Source: an uncultured Leptolyngbyaceae cyanobacterium (lineage in GTDB: Bacteria > Cyanobacteriota > Cyanobacteriia > Leptolyngbyales > Leptolyngbyaceae). Taken from it: a stretch of DNA of 64,000 bases. Shown here in pieces: positions 18,949 through 27,692 of the stretch; position 1 is the stretch's first letter, and every line of letters begins with the position of its first letter. The stretch lies in the NCBI GenBank assembly GCA_938023035.1, contig CALIDI010000014.1, forward strand, positions 16,182 through 80,181, in the 5' to 3' direction. The notes below the pieces were generated by a model, which was not told where the DNA came from, searched no databases, and worked only from the letters and a program-made list of their open reading frames with translations. The position numbers were made by a program, and so were the translations under genes.

Positions 18949-20040
18949 TTATGAACTGCTGTAGGTAATGCGGGGGCTAGGGCGATCGCTCTTAATCTGT
19001 CGTGCTCGCAAGCGCTGCCGCCAATCGCGGATGGCACTAGCCCGGCGCACAAGCGGTGGCACATAGCCCGTTTCATCCCAGGTCTCAACTGGGTCTTTAA
19101 CATAGGGCTTGGGGTTCACATTCATGCAGTGGGCCAGGCTATCTACGTAGGGTTCCAAATCTAACGCCCGCATCACATCCTGAGCAGAGCTATAGCGATC
19201 GCGGGGAGCGATCTTCAACATCCGACTCAACACCTTTGCAAAGTGAGGGCTGAGGGCCACCTGATCTTGCCAGCGCACTTCCCCACTCACAAATTCGTAG
19301 TCAAAATCCAGCGGTGAGCGCCCAGTCAATAGATAGAGACAGGTTATTCCCAGGGCGTAGATATCGCTCGAAAACACAGGACGAGAAGCCAACTGTTCCG
19401 GTGGTGCAAACCCAACCGTGCCGACAAACTGGGTTGAAGTATGACGGGTCGAAGCTCCGGTAACAAGCAAGTACTCTTTAACCGCCCCAAAGTCAATCAA
19501 TACCAGGCGGCCATCATCCTTACAGCGGATGATGTTAGTTGGTTTGATATCGCGGTGAATCACCCGATTTTGATGCACATAGTGCAAAAGGGGTAAAAAC
19601 TCCCGCAGAAACCGCTTGACTTGGTGTTCTGAAAAGGGGCCTTTTTGCTTCAACTCCCTCACCAGAGTGACACCCCGCACATATTCCTGCACCAGGTAAA
19701 ACTCACCCGCCGCTTCAAAATAATCAAGTAACTGGGGAATCTGGGCATGGCTGCCAAGCCGACTCAGCATCTTTGCCTCTTGCTCAAATCGCTGACGCGC
19801 CCGTTGTAGGGAGGCAGTATCATCAACTTTGGGGCAAAGTTGCTTGATGACACAGAATGGCTCTCCTGGCAAACCCTGATCGCGCACCAGAAAGGTGATG
19901 CCAAAGCCGCCTCGGCCCAGGATTTTGAGAACTTCATAGCGATCGCGAAACCGCTGTCCAGAACCGCACATCTGTGCCAGCAGCACCTCATCGACACCAT
20001 GGCGATGGGCAGAAGAAAAGTCAACAACTGGAGGATTCAT
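18949..20040 (-). CDS. Serine/threonine protein kinase
   Basis: A 363-residue eukaryotic-type kinase of the cyanobacterial Spk group. The glycine loop is GRGGFGITF and the ATP Lys sits in VIKQL. The catalytic loop HRDIKPTNII is intact, followed by LIDFGAVKEYL and the activation segment GTVGFAPPEQL. The kinase domain covers about 35-300, with a basic, Arg-rich tail of some 60 residues and no membrane helix or sensor domain. Unlike the kinase at 1746-3698 it lacks the zinc ribbon and WD40 repeats. The signal and targets are unknown. Confidence 0.92.
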   Translation of the reverse strand: MNPPVVDFSSAHRHGVDEVLLAQMCGSGQRFRDRYEVLKILGRGGFGITFLVRDQGLPGEPFCVIKQLCPKVDDTASLQRARQRFEQEAKMLSRLGSHAQIPQLLDYFEAAGEFYLVQEYVRGVTLVRELKQKGPFSEHQVKRFLREFLPLLHYVHQNRVIHRDIKPTNIIRCKDDGRLVLIDFGAVKEYLLVTGASTRHTSTQFVGTVGFAPPEQLASRPVFSSDIYALGITCLYLLTGRSPLDFDYEFVSGEVRWQDQVALSPHFAKVLSRMLKIAPRDRYSSAQDVMRALDLEPYVDSLAHCMNVNPKPYVKDPVETWDETGYVPPLVRRASAIRDWRQRLRARQIKSDRPSPRITYSSS

Positions 20041-20636
20041 TCAAACACCTGCGTAAGCGCTTCAGAGGCCCCATGCTCCTAGTCTAGAAAGAATCAGCTG
20101 CCACCCGATAAAATCTTTACACTTTCTAGATGTTGAGCACCAGGTCAAGCCGATATTTCGACCCCGCGATGATAGGTATTGTGTATCAGCACTTCAGATA
20201 ATGACATCCCCCATCCGGAGAATTAACCCAGGAATTCACGCAAAATTTTGACAACAACCGGCAGGAGCCACCAGGGCAGTACGGAGCAAAATTAGGACAG
20301 CCTCCAGAAAGGATAAAGTACCTTACCACGGCAGAAACCCCCACAGTCCCTTTTGCGCCAACGCCCTAACCCACTGGCATCGCACGATACTGGCTGGGAA
20401 ACCGGCCTACAAGGACAGCATAGAGGTTTGTGAACACTAAGGGGGCCTACCTGCATGATAGGGGCTATCCCTTCTATCTATAAAAATGCTGATAATAAAA
20501 TAAGCGCACCTGAATAACTCAGTGCGCTTAGTATCCCTAACCCTTTCGGTGCAACGTACCCGTTTGTTCTTGGAATTAGATTAATAGGTATTTTTGGCAG
20601 AGGGCTGTAGATTTAGATATTCTTTAGGATTTTGGC
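20041..20636. other. Divergent spacer between kinase and ferredoxin genes
   Basis: About 600 bases contain promoters for two divergent genes, none obvious by consensus. The notable structure is the hairpin at 20492-20530. No coding frame is convincing. Confidence 0.5.
20492..20530 (-). terminator. Hairpin with T-rich tail on the minus strand
   Basis: TAAGCGCAC and GTGCGCTTA make a perfect 9-bp stem with a 12-base loop (20501-20530). Read on the minus strand it is followed by TTTTATTAT, as in an intrinsic terminator. It would stop transcripts running antisense through the ferredoxin gene, for example read-through from the response regulator. On the plus strand it would sit in the ferredoxin leader. 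Confidence 0.45.
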
Positions 20637-20876
20637 ATGAGCGTACAAATTCTATTTCTGCCAGATGAAGTTACGGTGACGGCCGAGCCAGGAGAGGCAT
20701 TGCTAGCAGTCGCTGCCCGCGCTGGGATTACCATCCCTACCGGGTGCTTGATGGGGTCTTGCCATGCCTGCGAAGTGGAGCTAGACGATGGCACCAGTGT
20801 CTGTAGCTGTATTACATCCGTTCCCCTAGGGCGCGATCGCCTGACGATTAACCTCTACAGCGATCCTAATTGGTAG
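20637..20876 (+). CDS. Short 2Fe-2S ferredoxin-like protein
   Basis: The 79-residue product has a plant-type ferredoxin fold: an EPGEALLAVAARAGI helix region, then GCLMGSCHAC with Cys37, Cys42 and Cys45 in the CX4CX2C pattern. The fourth ligand is probably Cys56 or Cys58, much closer than the roughly 29-residue spacing of photosynthetic ferredoxins. It is therefore a compact relative, not the main PetF. It is probably cytosolic and carries electrons, but its partner cannot be told from this monocistronic context. Confidence 0.88.
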   Translation: MSVQILFLPDEVTVTAEPGEALLAVAARAGITIPTGCLMGSCHACEVELDDGTSVCSCITSVPLGRDRLTINLYSDPNW

Positions 20877-21017
20877 CCCTCAACAGCCCTCACGAGGATC
20901 GCGAGACTGAATCGCTTCCGGTTCGTTCCTCGTCCCTTAGATCGCAATCCCGATTGGGATAACACCATGGGTTCATAGCATTGGATCAGGAGGAGGCCCT
21001 ATCCTCCTGCACAGCCC

Positions 21018-21737
21018 TTAGCTCTCCTTTGCACCGGTGTGGTCAGGAGCCTCAAACTTATAGCCTACGCCCCGCACCGTTTGAATTAACGCCGGCTGAC
21101 TAGTGTCAATTTCAATCTTTTTACGAATCTGCCCAATGTGGACATCCACAACCCGCTGATCGCCCACATACTCATACTCCCAAACTTCCTGAATCAGCTC
21201 TGAACGCCGCCATACTCGCCCCGGATTGCGCGCCAGGAAATGGAGCAAATCAAACTCCAGCGCTGTCAGAGGCACCATATCGTTATTTAACTTCACCTCA
21301 CGCCGCACCGGGTCAATCACCAACTTATCAAAGGTGAGGCACTGCTGTTCTGCCGTTGATACAGAGCGCTGCCGCTTTAAAATAGCTCCTACCCGCACCC
21401 CTAACTCTTGCAGGCTAAAGGGTTTTGTGATGTAGTCATCGGCTCCCTGGGTAAAACCCTTAATTTTATCGGCTTCATCGGTACGACTGGTTAACATCAG
21501 CACAAACACCCCTGTGCGCCCTTGCATTTCCTGACAGAGGGTATAACCATTGGCATCGGGCAAATTTACATCCAAGATCACCAGGTCTGGGTTGAACTGC
21601 TCAAACACATCCATCGCAGTTTTCCCATCAGCAGCAGACTCCATTTGGTAATTCTGCTGCGTTAAAAAGCGGTGAATCAAGTTCCGAATTGCAGGATCGT
21701 CATCAACAACGAGAATCTTGGCAGGAGCCATAGCCAT
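21018..21737 (-). CDS. OmpR/PhoB-family response regulator
   Basis: An N-terminal receiver domain (about 7-120) has the acidic pocket in VVDDD, the phospho-acceptor Asp in LVILDVNLPDANG, Thr/Ser in MLTSRT, and Lys in ITKPF. A C-terminal winged helix (about 140-232) follows, with LTALEFDLLHFLARNPGRV and VVDVHIGQIRKKIE. It is a DNA-binding transcription factor of 239 residues. A second ATG two codons in (21731) has a better-spaced AAGG and may be the real start. No histidine kinase is adjacent. I could not assign it to RpaA, RpaB or NblR. Confidence 0.93.
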   Translation of the reverse strand: MAMAPAKILVVDDDPAIRNLIHRFLTQQNYQMESAADGKTAMDVFEQFNPDLVILDVNLPDANGYTLCQEMQGRTGVFVLMLTSRTDEADKIKGFTQGADDYITKPFSLQELGVRVGAILKRQRSVSTAEQQCLTFDKLVIDPVRREVKLNNDMVPLTALEFDLLHFLARNPGRVWRRSELIQEVWEYEYVGDQRVVDVHIGQIRKKIEIDTSQPALIQTVRGVGYKFEAPDHTGAKES

Positions 21738-22156
21738 AACCTTGTGTCTTCTGAAGGCGCTGTTTAAAGTCTGTGCAAAGCAATCTCAGAGTGCTATCGA
21801 CAACTCTGACAAGAGAAAAGCCGTTTCCCATACTCATGCATATTTTCACCTAGGCTTTTAACCTCTGCTGTGATCAGCGTCGTCATCACCCAGGAATTTA
21901 CAGGCTGAGCAAAGGATCACACTAGTTTCTTTCTTCTATCTCAAAATGAGAAATCAGTACTATCAGGTCTAGTATGCCGCAGCTTTGCAAAAAGGTATCA
22001 GAGAAGCCCTAGAGTTACGGAGGAATCTTAATTCGCTCTGGGCAAAGTCTCTATGGTAGGGTTTGACCATGAGATCTGCCGATTTGCTGCCATTTCATCA
22101 GGAGCGACCGGCTCATTAGAAACCGCAAGCCGCTATACTGAGGCTAACTTAAGGGA
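21738..22156. other. Divergent promoter spacer, regulator and leuD
   Basis: About 420 bases between divergent starts. I see no repeat copy, hairpin with T tract or consensus promoter, and no gene. Confidence 0.45.
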
Positions 22157-22768
22157 ATGAATGTCATTACTATGGTCAGCGAAGTGAAATTGGTGTCGGG
22201 CAAGGGTATTCCTCTATCAGGCAATGATATTGATACGGATCGGATTATCCCAGCACGGTTTCTTCGCTGCGTCACCTTTGAAGGACTGGGTGCCCAGGTT
22301 TTTGCCGACGATCGCCGGCAGGCGGGGGGAGCACATCCTTTTGATCAGCTCCATTATCAAGGGGCAGAGGTGCTCGTGGTGAACGCCAACTTTGGTTGCG
22401 GCTCCTCCCGTGAGCATGCACCCCAGGCACTTGCGAAATGGGGGATTCGTGCTGTGGTTGGAGAAAGCTTTGCTGAAATTTTTTTTGGTAATTGTGTGGC
22501 GATGGGCATCCCCTGTGTAACGGCTTCTCCTATTGTGATTCAGCAATTACAGCAGCGTTTACAGCAGGCTCACTCTGTGCAAATCCAGGTAGATCTGGAG
22601 CACATGACCGTTACCTGTGATGATTTTGTTAGCCCAATTACAATGCCTGCGGGTGCTCGACAAATGATGCTAAGCGGCACCTGGGATGCCTGTGGTCAGT
22701 TAGTTGCTCAGCAAGAACAGATCCGCAAGACTGCTGCCCAATTGCCCTATTTTGCTTGGGCAGTGTAA
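22157..22768 (+). CDS. leuD: 3-isopropylmalate dehydratase small subunit
   Basis: With LeuC it isomerises 2- to 3-isopropylmalate in leucine synthesis. The swivel domain is clear: [15 protein letters not shown] near the start, [14 protein letters not shown] near 80, and [18 protein letters not shown]. At 203 residues it has the normal size. An internal ATG at 22172 (MVSEVKL) matches the usual family start better, while AAGGGA lies directly against the first ATG. LeuC is not in the window, so the subunits are encoded apart. Confidence 0.96.
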   Translation: MNVITMVSEVKLVSGKGIPLSGNDIDTDRIIPARFLRCVTFEGLGAQVFADDRRQAGGAHPFDQLHYQGAEVLVVNANFGCGSSREHAPQALAKWGIRAVVGESFAEIFFGNCVAMGIPCVTASPIVIQQLQQRLQQAHSVQIQVDLEHMTVTCDDFVSPITMPAGARQMMLSGTWDACGQLVAQQEQIRKTAAQLPYFAWAV

Positions 22769-23110
22769 CGGATGGATCTGCCGCTGCTGGGGTTGGGCCT
22801 AGTTACTACCCTCGGCACTTGTTGCTTCGTTGCGCGATCATCCTCAATAGGAAGCTAGTTCTTGCTGCCAGGTATTCGTACAGCAACGCAAAGGTTTACA
22901 GCAAGGCAGAGATTTCTAGACTAGCCTAAGCCCCTTATCCTCCATTCCCCGCTCCCTTTAAGGGAAGCAGGAGAGCCAGCTCGAAGTTCTTCTCCGACTC
23001 TGGGAAAGGGGTATAACCCTAACGAGCATTCAAGAAAAGGGTGAGGGTAACCAGACTAATGCCTTCGTCTATTCGTCGATCAAAGCACAGCGATGAATCA
23101 GGCAGATGAC
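22769..23110. other. Convergent spacer with family II repeat
   Basis: The spacer between leuD and the Ycf66 gene holds a second copy of the family II repeat at about 22925-23055. Nothing else is recognised. Confidence 0.5.
22925..23055 (+). repeat. Dispersed repeat, family II, copy 2
   Basis: Contains the internal palindrome CTCCCTTTAAGGGAAG and then GGGTATAACCCTAACGAG plus ATTCAAGAAAAGGG. The latter aligns with the copy at 16184-16300. Confidence 0.5.
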
Positions 23111-24352
23111 CTACCAGTTGCTGGTTTCAGCTTCAGAGTCTGGAATCGGAGGAGTCATTGGCAGGTGTTTGGCTTCGGCATCGTGCGGGGCGGCTTCAAA
23201 CGGCTCTGTGGAGGGCGGATGAAGGGGGGCGGCGGATGAGTGGAGGGTGTCGGGTGGGGGGGCCTGTTCAGGGATGGCGTGATCTGCATCAGAGTTGCCA
23301 ATGCTCTTGGGGGTCGGTGCGGTGGTTTCCTCAAACCAATCTGCGGCACTCTCGGCGATCGCTGCTGGTGACTCAACCATGACATCCTGATCTGTCTCTT
23401 GGGGATTGGTTACAGGCTCAGGAGTGAGATCTAGCCAGTCCTCTGCATCATCCTGCGTTCGTTCCTCGATCGGAGCCGTCACTTCGACGGTCGTTTCCTC
23501 TACGGTCGTCTCTCCTGCTGTCTGGCGATATTCCTTACGCACATAGGTCGGCTGGCTTACTTTGGGCTTCATGAATCCCTTGCCCACTTCCACCAGCGCG
23601 ACTACCAGGGCTACAGCCTTTTCAGGAAGCTGGGCGATCGCGCTCTTAGCTCCCCTCGCACCCACGCGAGCCGCACGGGCAACATCCTGAGAAACCCCAT
23701 CTACCGTCACTGCGATATCCGTCGAAATCACCCCAGCCGTTGTCTTCACCTTTTCTGTAGCCGCCTCCAGGGCAGCCTGAGCCTCTTCAACCACCACCTC
23801 TAGATCCGCTTCCTCCGGTTCAATGTCTTTGAGAGAAGCGCGGTTAATAGAGCCTGACTCAGCACGCAAAGGTTGTTGGCCCACAGAGGCAAAATCCTCC
23901 CGCTTGAGGGGCACATAAGGATCATCATCCGGCACCGCAGGAAAAGGATCAGGGGCTTTTTTAGCCGTCACCGTGGCAAATAGGGCCAGCACCCAATCAG
24001 CCATCTGCCTAGCAACACGACCGACCCCCTCAGGACTGAGCAACGCAATAGCCGCCGCTTGAAGCTGACTCGAACTGGGTAGGGGCGTTTGTTGATCGAC
24101 CGGTGCCACCTGCCGCCGCAGGCTTAGCGTTTGCCAGACAAACCAGCCCAACAGCGCCACCGCAGCGAGTTGTCCTAACAGCAACCCACCACGAATTTGG
24201 CCAGCGCAGACCCAAAGCACCAAGGCATAAAACAAACCCACACCACTCCAAGCCAGGTCATGTTTGCGATGAACTTCAGGAAAAAAGAACGCCGCCATAT
24301 ACAGGGCAAAACTACCTAAACCGACCGCCAGTGCCAGGAAATAAGCCAGCAT
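23111..24352 (-). CDS. ycf66: Ycf66 family membrane protein
   Basis: The first 85 residues, starting MLAYFLALAVGLGSFALYMAAF and containing three hydrophobic helices with FPEVHRKHDL, look like Ycf66, a cyanobacterial and plastid membrane protein of unknown role. A long hydrophilic tail follows (about 90-413), acidic and Ala/Glu/Thr/Pro-rich and probably disordered, with one helical stretch near 200-260. The start ATG at 24352 follows GAGGGGAG with seven bases between; the adjacent ATG at 24355 is also possible. The tail makes this copy much longer than plastid Ycf66. Confidence 0.8.
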   Translation of the reverse strand: MLAYFLALAVGLGSFALYMAAFFFPEVHRKHDLAWSGVGLFYALVLWVCAGQIRGGLLLGQLAAVALLGWFVWQTLSLRRQVAPVDQQTPLPSSSQLQAAAIALLSPEGVGRVARQMADWVLALFATVTAKKAPDPFPAVPDDDPYVPLKREDFASVGQQPLRAESGSINRASLKDIEPEEADLEVVVEEAQAALEAATEKVKTTAGVISTDIAVTVDGVSQDVARAARVGARGAKSAIAQLPEKAVALVVALVEVGKGFMKPKVSQPTYVRKEYRQTAGETTVEETTVEVTAPIEERTQDDAEDWLDLTPEPVTNPQETDQDVMVESPAAIAESAADWFEETTAPTPKSIGNSDADHAIPEQAPPPDTLHSSAAPLHPPSTEPFEAAPHDAEAKHLPMTPPIPDSEAETSNW

Positions 24353-24633
24353 CATGCTGCTCCCCTCTTGCCAACAACATTTATCTCTCTTCACTCTACT
24401 GTGCAGAAAGATTTTAGGTTTGAGTTTTTAAGATTTGAATCTGTAATCAAGCCCAGTGAACTTTTAGCCTTCCCGCCCTAGACTGATGAATCTCCGCATA
24501 TCTAGCCAATGCCCCCGGCTTAAGATTGCTAGCTAGATGACAGCTTAAGAAAATCTTTCTGGTTAAGTTTAGTTGACCGGGATAGTCTAAGAGGCGAATG
24601 CCCCAATCATTTTGCAGAGTTGAAGAAAATCTT

Positions 24634-26079
24634 ATGGCACAGAGCTTCGGTGTGATTGGTCTAGCTGTGATGGGTGAAAACCTAGCGCTAAACGTCGAGC
24701 GCAACGGGTTTCCCATCGCTGTCTATAACCGCAGTCGGGAAAAAACAGACGAATTTATGGCAAACCGCGCCCAGGGCAAAAATTGTGTCGCGACCTATTC
24801 GCTCGAAGAATTCGTGGCAGCCCTGGAGAAGCCCCGGAAGATTTTGATCATGGTGAAAGCGGGTGCACCCGTTGATGCTGTGATTGACCAGCTCAAGCCC
24901 TTACTAGATGAAGGCGACATTTTAATTGATGGGGGCAACTCCCTGTTTACCGATACAGAACGCCGCGCCAAAGATTTGGAATCGGCCAAATTTACTTTCA
25001 TCGGGATGGGGGTTAGTGGCGGAGAAGAAGGGGCGCTGAATGGCCCCAGCTTGATGCCTGGTGGCACTGAGCGCGCTTACCAATATCTAGAACCCATCCT
25101 GACTAAGATTGCAGCTCAGGTCGATGATGGCCCCTGTGTTACCTACATTGGCCCTGGGGGAGCTGGGCATTACGTCAAGATGGTGCACAACGGCATTGAA
25201 TATGGCGATATGCAATTGATTGCCGAAGCCTACGACCTATTGAAAAATATTGGGGGGCTGAGTGCGGCAGAGTTGCAATCTGTTTTTGCCGAATGGAATA
25301 CAACCGATGAACTCAACTCTTACCTGATTGAAATTACCGCAGATATCTTTAAGGTGAAGGATCCTGACACTGGCGCGCCCCTGGTCGATATGATTCTGGA
25401 TGCCGCCGGGCAAAAGGGCACAGGCCGCTGGACCGTTGAAACGGCCATGGAGTTGGGGGTGCCGATTCCTACTATTATTGCTGCTGTGACGGCGCGGGTA
25501 ATGTCTTCTTACAAGCAGGAGCGGGTAGAAGCTTCAAAGCAATTGATGGGGCCAAGCGGGGTTAGTTTTGAAGGCGATAAGCAAGCCTTTGTTGATAAGG
25601 TGCGAGATGCGCTCTATTGCTCGAAGATGTGCTCTTATGCCCAGGGTATGGCGTTGCTGAAGAAGGCATCAGAAACCTATGGGTTTAACTTAAATCTGGG
25701 TGAGTGTGCTCGCATCTGGAAGGGGGGATGCATCATCCGGGCAGGCTTTTTAAACAAGATTAAGAAGGCTTTTGATGAAAACGCAGCTTTAGCCAATTTG
25801 CTGCTCGCTCCTGAATTCAAGCAAACGATTTTGGATCGCCAGGCGGCCTGGAGAGAGGTCGTGGCCCTCGCGGCGAAGTCAGGGATTCCTGTGCCCGCTT
25901 TTAGCGCTTCGCTGGACTACTTTGACAGTTACCGGCGCGATCGCCTGCCCCAAAACCTGACTCAGGCTCAGCGCGACTACTTTGGTGCCCATACCTACGA
26001 GCGTGTAGATAAGCCCGGCAGCTATCACACGGATTGGATCCATGTTGTCGATCAGCCGGAAGCGGCTTTGGCAAAGTAG
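24634..26079 (+). CDS. gnd: 6-phosphogluconate dehydrogenase, decarboxylating
   Basis: Oxidises 6-phosphogluconate to ribulose 5-phosphate with NADP in the oxidative pentose phosphate pathway. The NADP fold begins [41 protein letters not shown] near 130 and [20 protein letters not shown], which carries the catalytic Lys, are intact, as is the C-terminal [19 protein letters not shown]. The ATG at 24634 gives 481 residues, the usual length; an upstream in-frame start adds 12 residues without family support. Confidence 0.97.
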   Translation: MAQSFGVIGLAVMGENLALNVERNGFPIAVYNRSREKTDEFMANRAQGKNCVATYSLEEFVAALEKPRKILIMVKAGAPVDAVIDQLKPLLDEGDILIDGGNSLFTDTERRAKDLESAKFTFIGMGVSGGEEGALNGPSLMPGGTERAYQYLEPILTKIAAQVDDGPCVTYIGPGGAGHYVKMVHNGIEYGDMQLIAEAYDLLKNIGGLSAAELQSVFAEWNTTDELNSYLIEITADIFKVKDPDTGAPLVDMILDAAGQKGTGRWTVETAMELGVPIPTIIAAVTARVMSSYKQERVEASKQLMGPSGVSFEGDKQAFVDKVRDALYCSKMCSYAQGMALLKKASETYGFNLNLGECARIWKGGCIIRAGFLNKIKKAFDENAALANLLLAPEFKQTILDRQAAWREVVALAAKSGIPVPAFSASLDYFDSYRRDRLPQNLTQAQRDYFGAHTYERVDKPGSYHTDWIHVVDQPEAALAK

Positions 26080-26129
26080 ATGGATCGCTGCATCGAGGGC
26101 AATTTCCAGGCAAGATTTGACTCTTCACG

Positions 26130-26160
26130 GTAGCGCCTTTGACTTTGCTCAGGGCGCTAC
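26130..26160. other. Stem-loop downstream of gnd
   Basis: GTAGCGCC and GGCGCTAC form a perfect 8-bp stem with a 15-base loop, 50 bases after the gnd stop. No T tract follows. It may act in 3 prime processing or weak termination. Confidence 0.4.
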
Positions 26161-26345
26161 TAATTGAGTAATAACCAAGGATAATTGCTTCAGTCGGGGG
26201 TAGGTAAAGCCTGCCCATTTTTTGTGCCAATTTGGTGGGTGTCACCGCAACTGATAGTCTAGAGGCAAGCCAGGGAAGGCTAATCAGTGGCTTCTGTTTG
26301 TTAACAAAAACTATCTAAATCATGACTGCCCAGGAGGTGCAGACA

Positions 26346-27503
26346 ATGGCGCAAAGTATGAAACAGTTGGTAACAGGCTTTGCCACAACGGTACTTCTTC
26401 TAGGAGCGATCGCCCCATTAACGGCAGCGCCCATCGTCCTAAAAGAGGGTGAAACCACCAGCGGCTTTATTCGCAACACATCCCCCGTGCTCCGGTTTCG
26501 GAATCAGGCAAAAACTGGGGCACCACTTGAATCAACAGTCGGTCAGGATTATACATTTAACGCCCAGCGCGGCGACAGCCTAGAAATTTCAGTCGATGTG
26601 GAAGATGGCAGTACCCTCAAACCCATTCTGGTTTTGATCAACCCCCAAGGGCGGCAAGTTAGCTTTGACTCTACCCTTGGTCTGCTGAAGTATCGGGTTC
26701 CTACGGCTGGCAAATACACCCTGATGGTGCTAGCGCAGGGTAAGACCCGTGGACGTTATACAGTTAATCTAGTAGGACTAACGGCTCCCACCCAAGTAGC
26801 CGAAGCCGATCAGGTGATGACGAATGTGCTGAAACTACGCATCATTGGTTGTGGCGTTCCCAATGTGGCCGTCATCAAAATTGGGGATGCCGAGCGCTGC
26901 ACTCGCGATATTGAACCAGGGCAATATCTCTATAATGCAACGACTAAACGCATTACCCTCGTGGATACCCGGCGCGAACTCCTGGCTCAGCGATTGCAAC
27001 TGACCCTGCTAGACCAGTGCCCCACTCCAGCCACGTCGGTGGTTCAGATTTTGGTGCAAGACCCCAATGATAAGAAGGATTACACCTACTGTGCTACCCC
27101 CAATCGTTATGTGAGCAGTGGTCTTTACCGTTATGACATCGCTACAGACAAACTCAGCCCCGCAACCGTTGCTACCACGCCGGCCACGCCCACACCAGCC
27201 ACGCCCACACCAGCCACGCCTACGCCGGCTACGCCGCCAGTGACAAAAGAGGCCGACCCGCGTCGCGAATTGTTGCAGAAGGAATATGGCCTGAGTGTTA
27301 TGGAATCTTGCCCCGCTGCCCGCACCCGACTGGTGGTTGTCAACTTTCTAGAAGAAGGACAAGTCTACACCTACTGCGCTCAACCAAATCGATTGGTGAC
27401 GGCTGGGGAATATGTCTATAACCGTCAGAGCGATCGCCTGGAAGTTGCCCGCAAAACACCCGATTGCACCATTTCCATTGGGGGCATTTGCGTGTTGAAG
27501 TAG
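26346..27503 (+). CDS. Secreted repeat protein with pre-peptidase-like domain
   Basis: A signal peptide is evident at residues 1-28 (MAQSMKQLVTGFATTVLLL and an Ala-rich end). A beta-rich domain at about 30-150 resembles bacterial pre-peptidase C-terminal (PPC) domains, with GDSLEISVDVEDG and AGKYTLMVLAQGK. Two or three Cys-containing modules follow; the clearest pair have DTRRELL..CP and YCA.PNR....G.Y.Y in the same order. The last two modules are separated by a TPATP tandem linker. AGGAGG eight bases before ATG 26346 fixes this start over one 24 bases upstream. The function is unknown; it is probably periplasmic or extracellular. Confidence 0.75.
   Translation: MAQSMKQLVTGFATTVLLLGAIAPLTAAPIVLKEGETTSGFIRNTSPVLRFRNQAKTGAPLESTVGQDYTFNAQRGDSLEISVDVEDGSTLKPILVLINPQGRQVSFDSTLGLLKYRVPTAGKYTLMVLAQGKTRGRYTVNLVGLTAPTQVAEADQVMTNVLKLRIIGCGVPNVAVIKIGDAERCTRDIEPGQYLYNATTKRITLVDTRRELLAQRLQLTLLDQCPTPATSVVQILVQDPNDKKDYTYCATPNRYVSSGLYRYDIATDKLSPATVATTPATPTPATPTPATPTPATPPVTKEADPRRELLQKEYGLSVMESCPAARTRLVVVNFLEEGQVYTYCAQPNRLVTAGEYVYNRQSDRLEVARKTPDCTISIGGICVLK
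27180..27237 (+). repeat. In-gene tandem repeat coding TPATP units
   Basis: About five imperfect 12-15 bp units encode a Thr-Pro-Ala-Thr-Pro linker between Cys modules of the secreted protein. Slippage here could change linker length. Confidence 0.7.
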
Positions 27504-27558
27504 GACACCTGTAGAGGAGAGGGCTGGGGCATGATAGAAGTAGGAGACTGTTTTAAGG

Positions 27559-27605
27559 GGTGAGTGTGGCGGGGCAGCGCCCAAAGAAAACCTGACCCAC
27601 TCACC
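27559..27605. other. Nested inverted repeat after the secreted protein gene
   Basis: GGTGAGTG and CACTCACC pair perfectly around a second small hairpin (GGCG/CGCC). It lies 55 bases beyond the stop of the secreted protein gene. There is no T tract. Confidence 0.4.
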
Positions 27606-27692
27606 TCTATCTTTGCTCAACGGCTCAACCTATTCTTTCATCACCCCATCCCTCGATTAATCTAGAGATGGATTGTTCTCTCTGGTTTTTCT

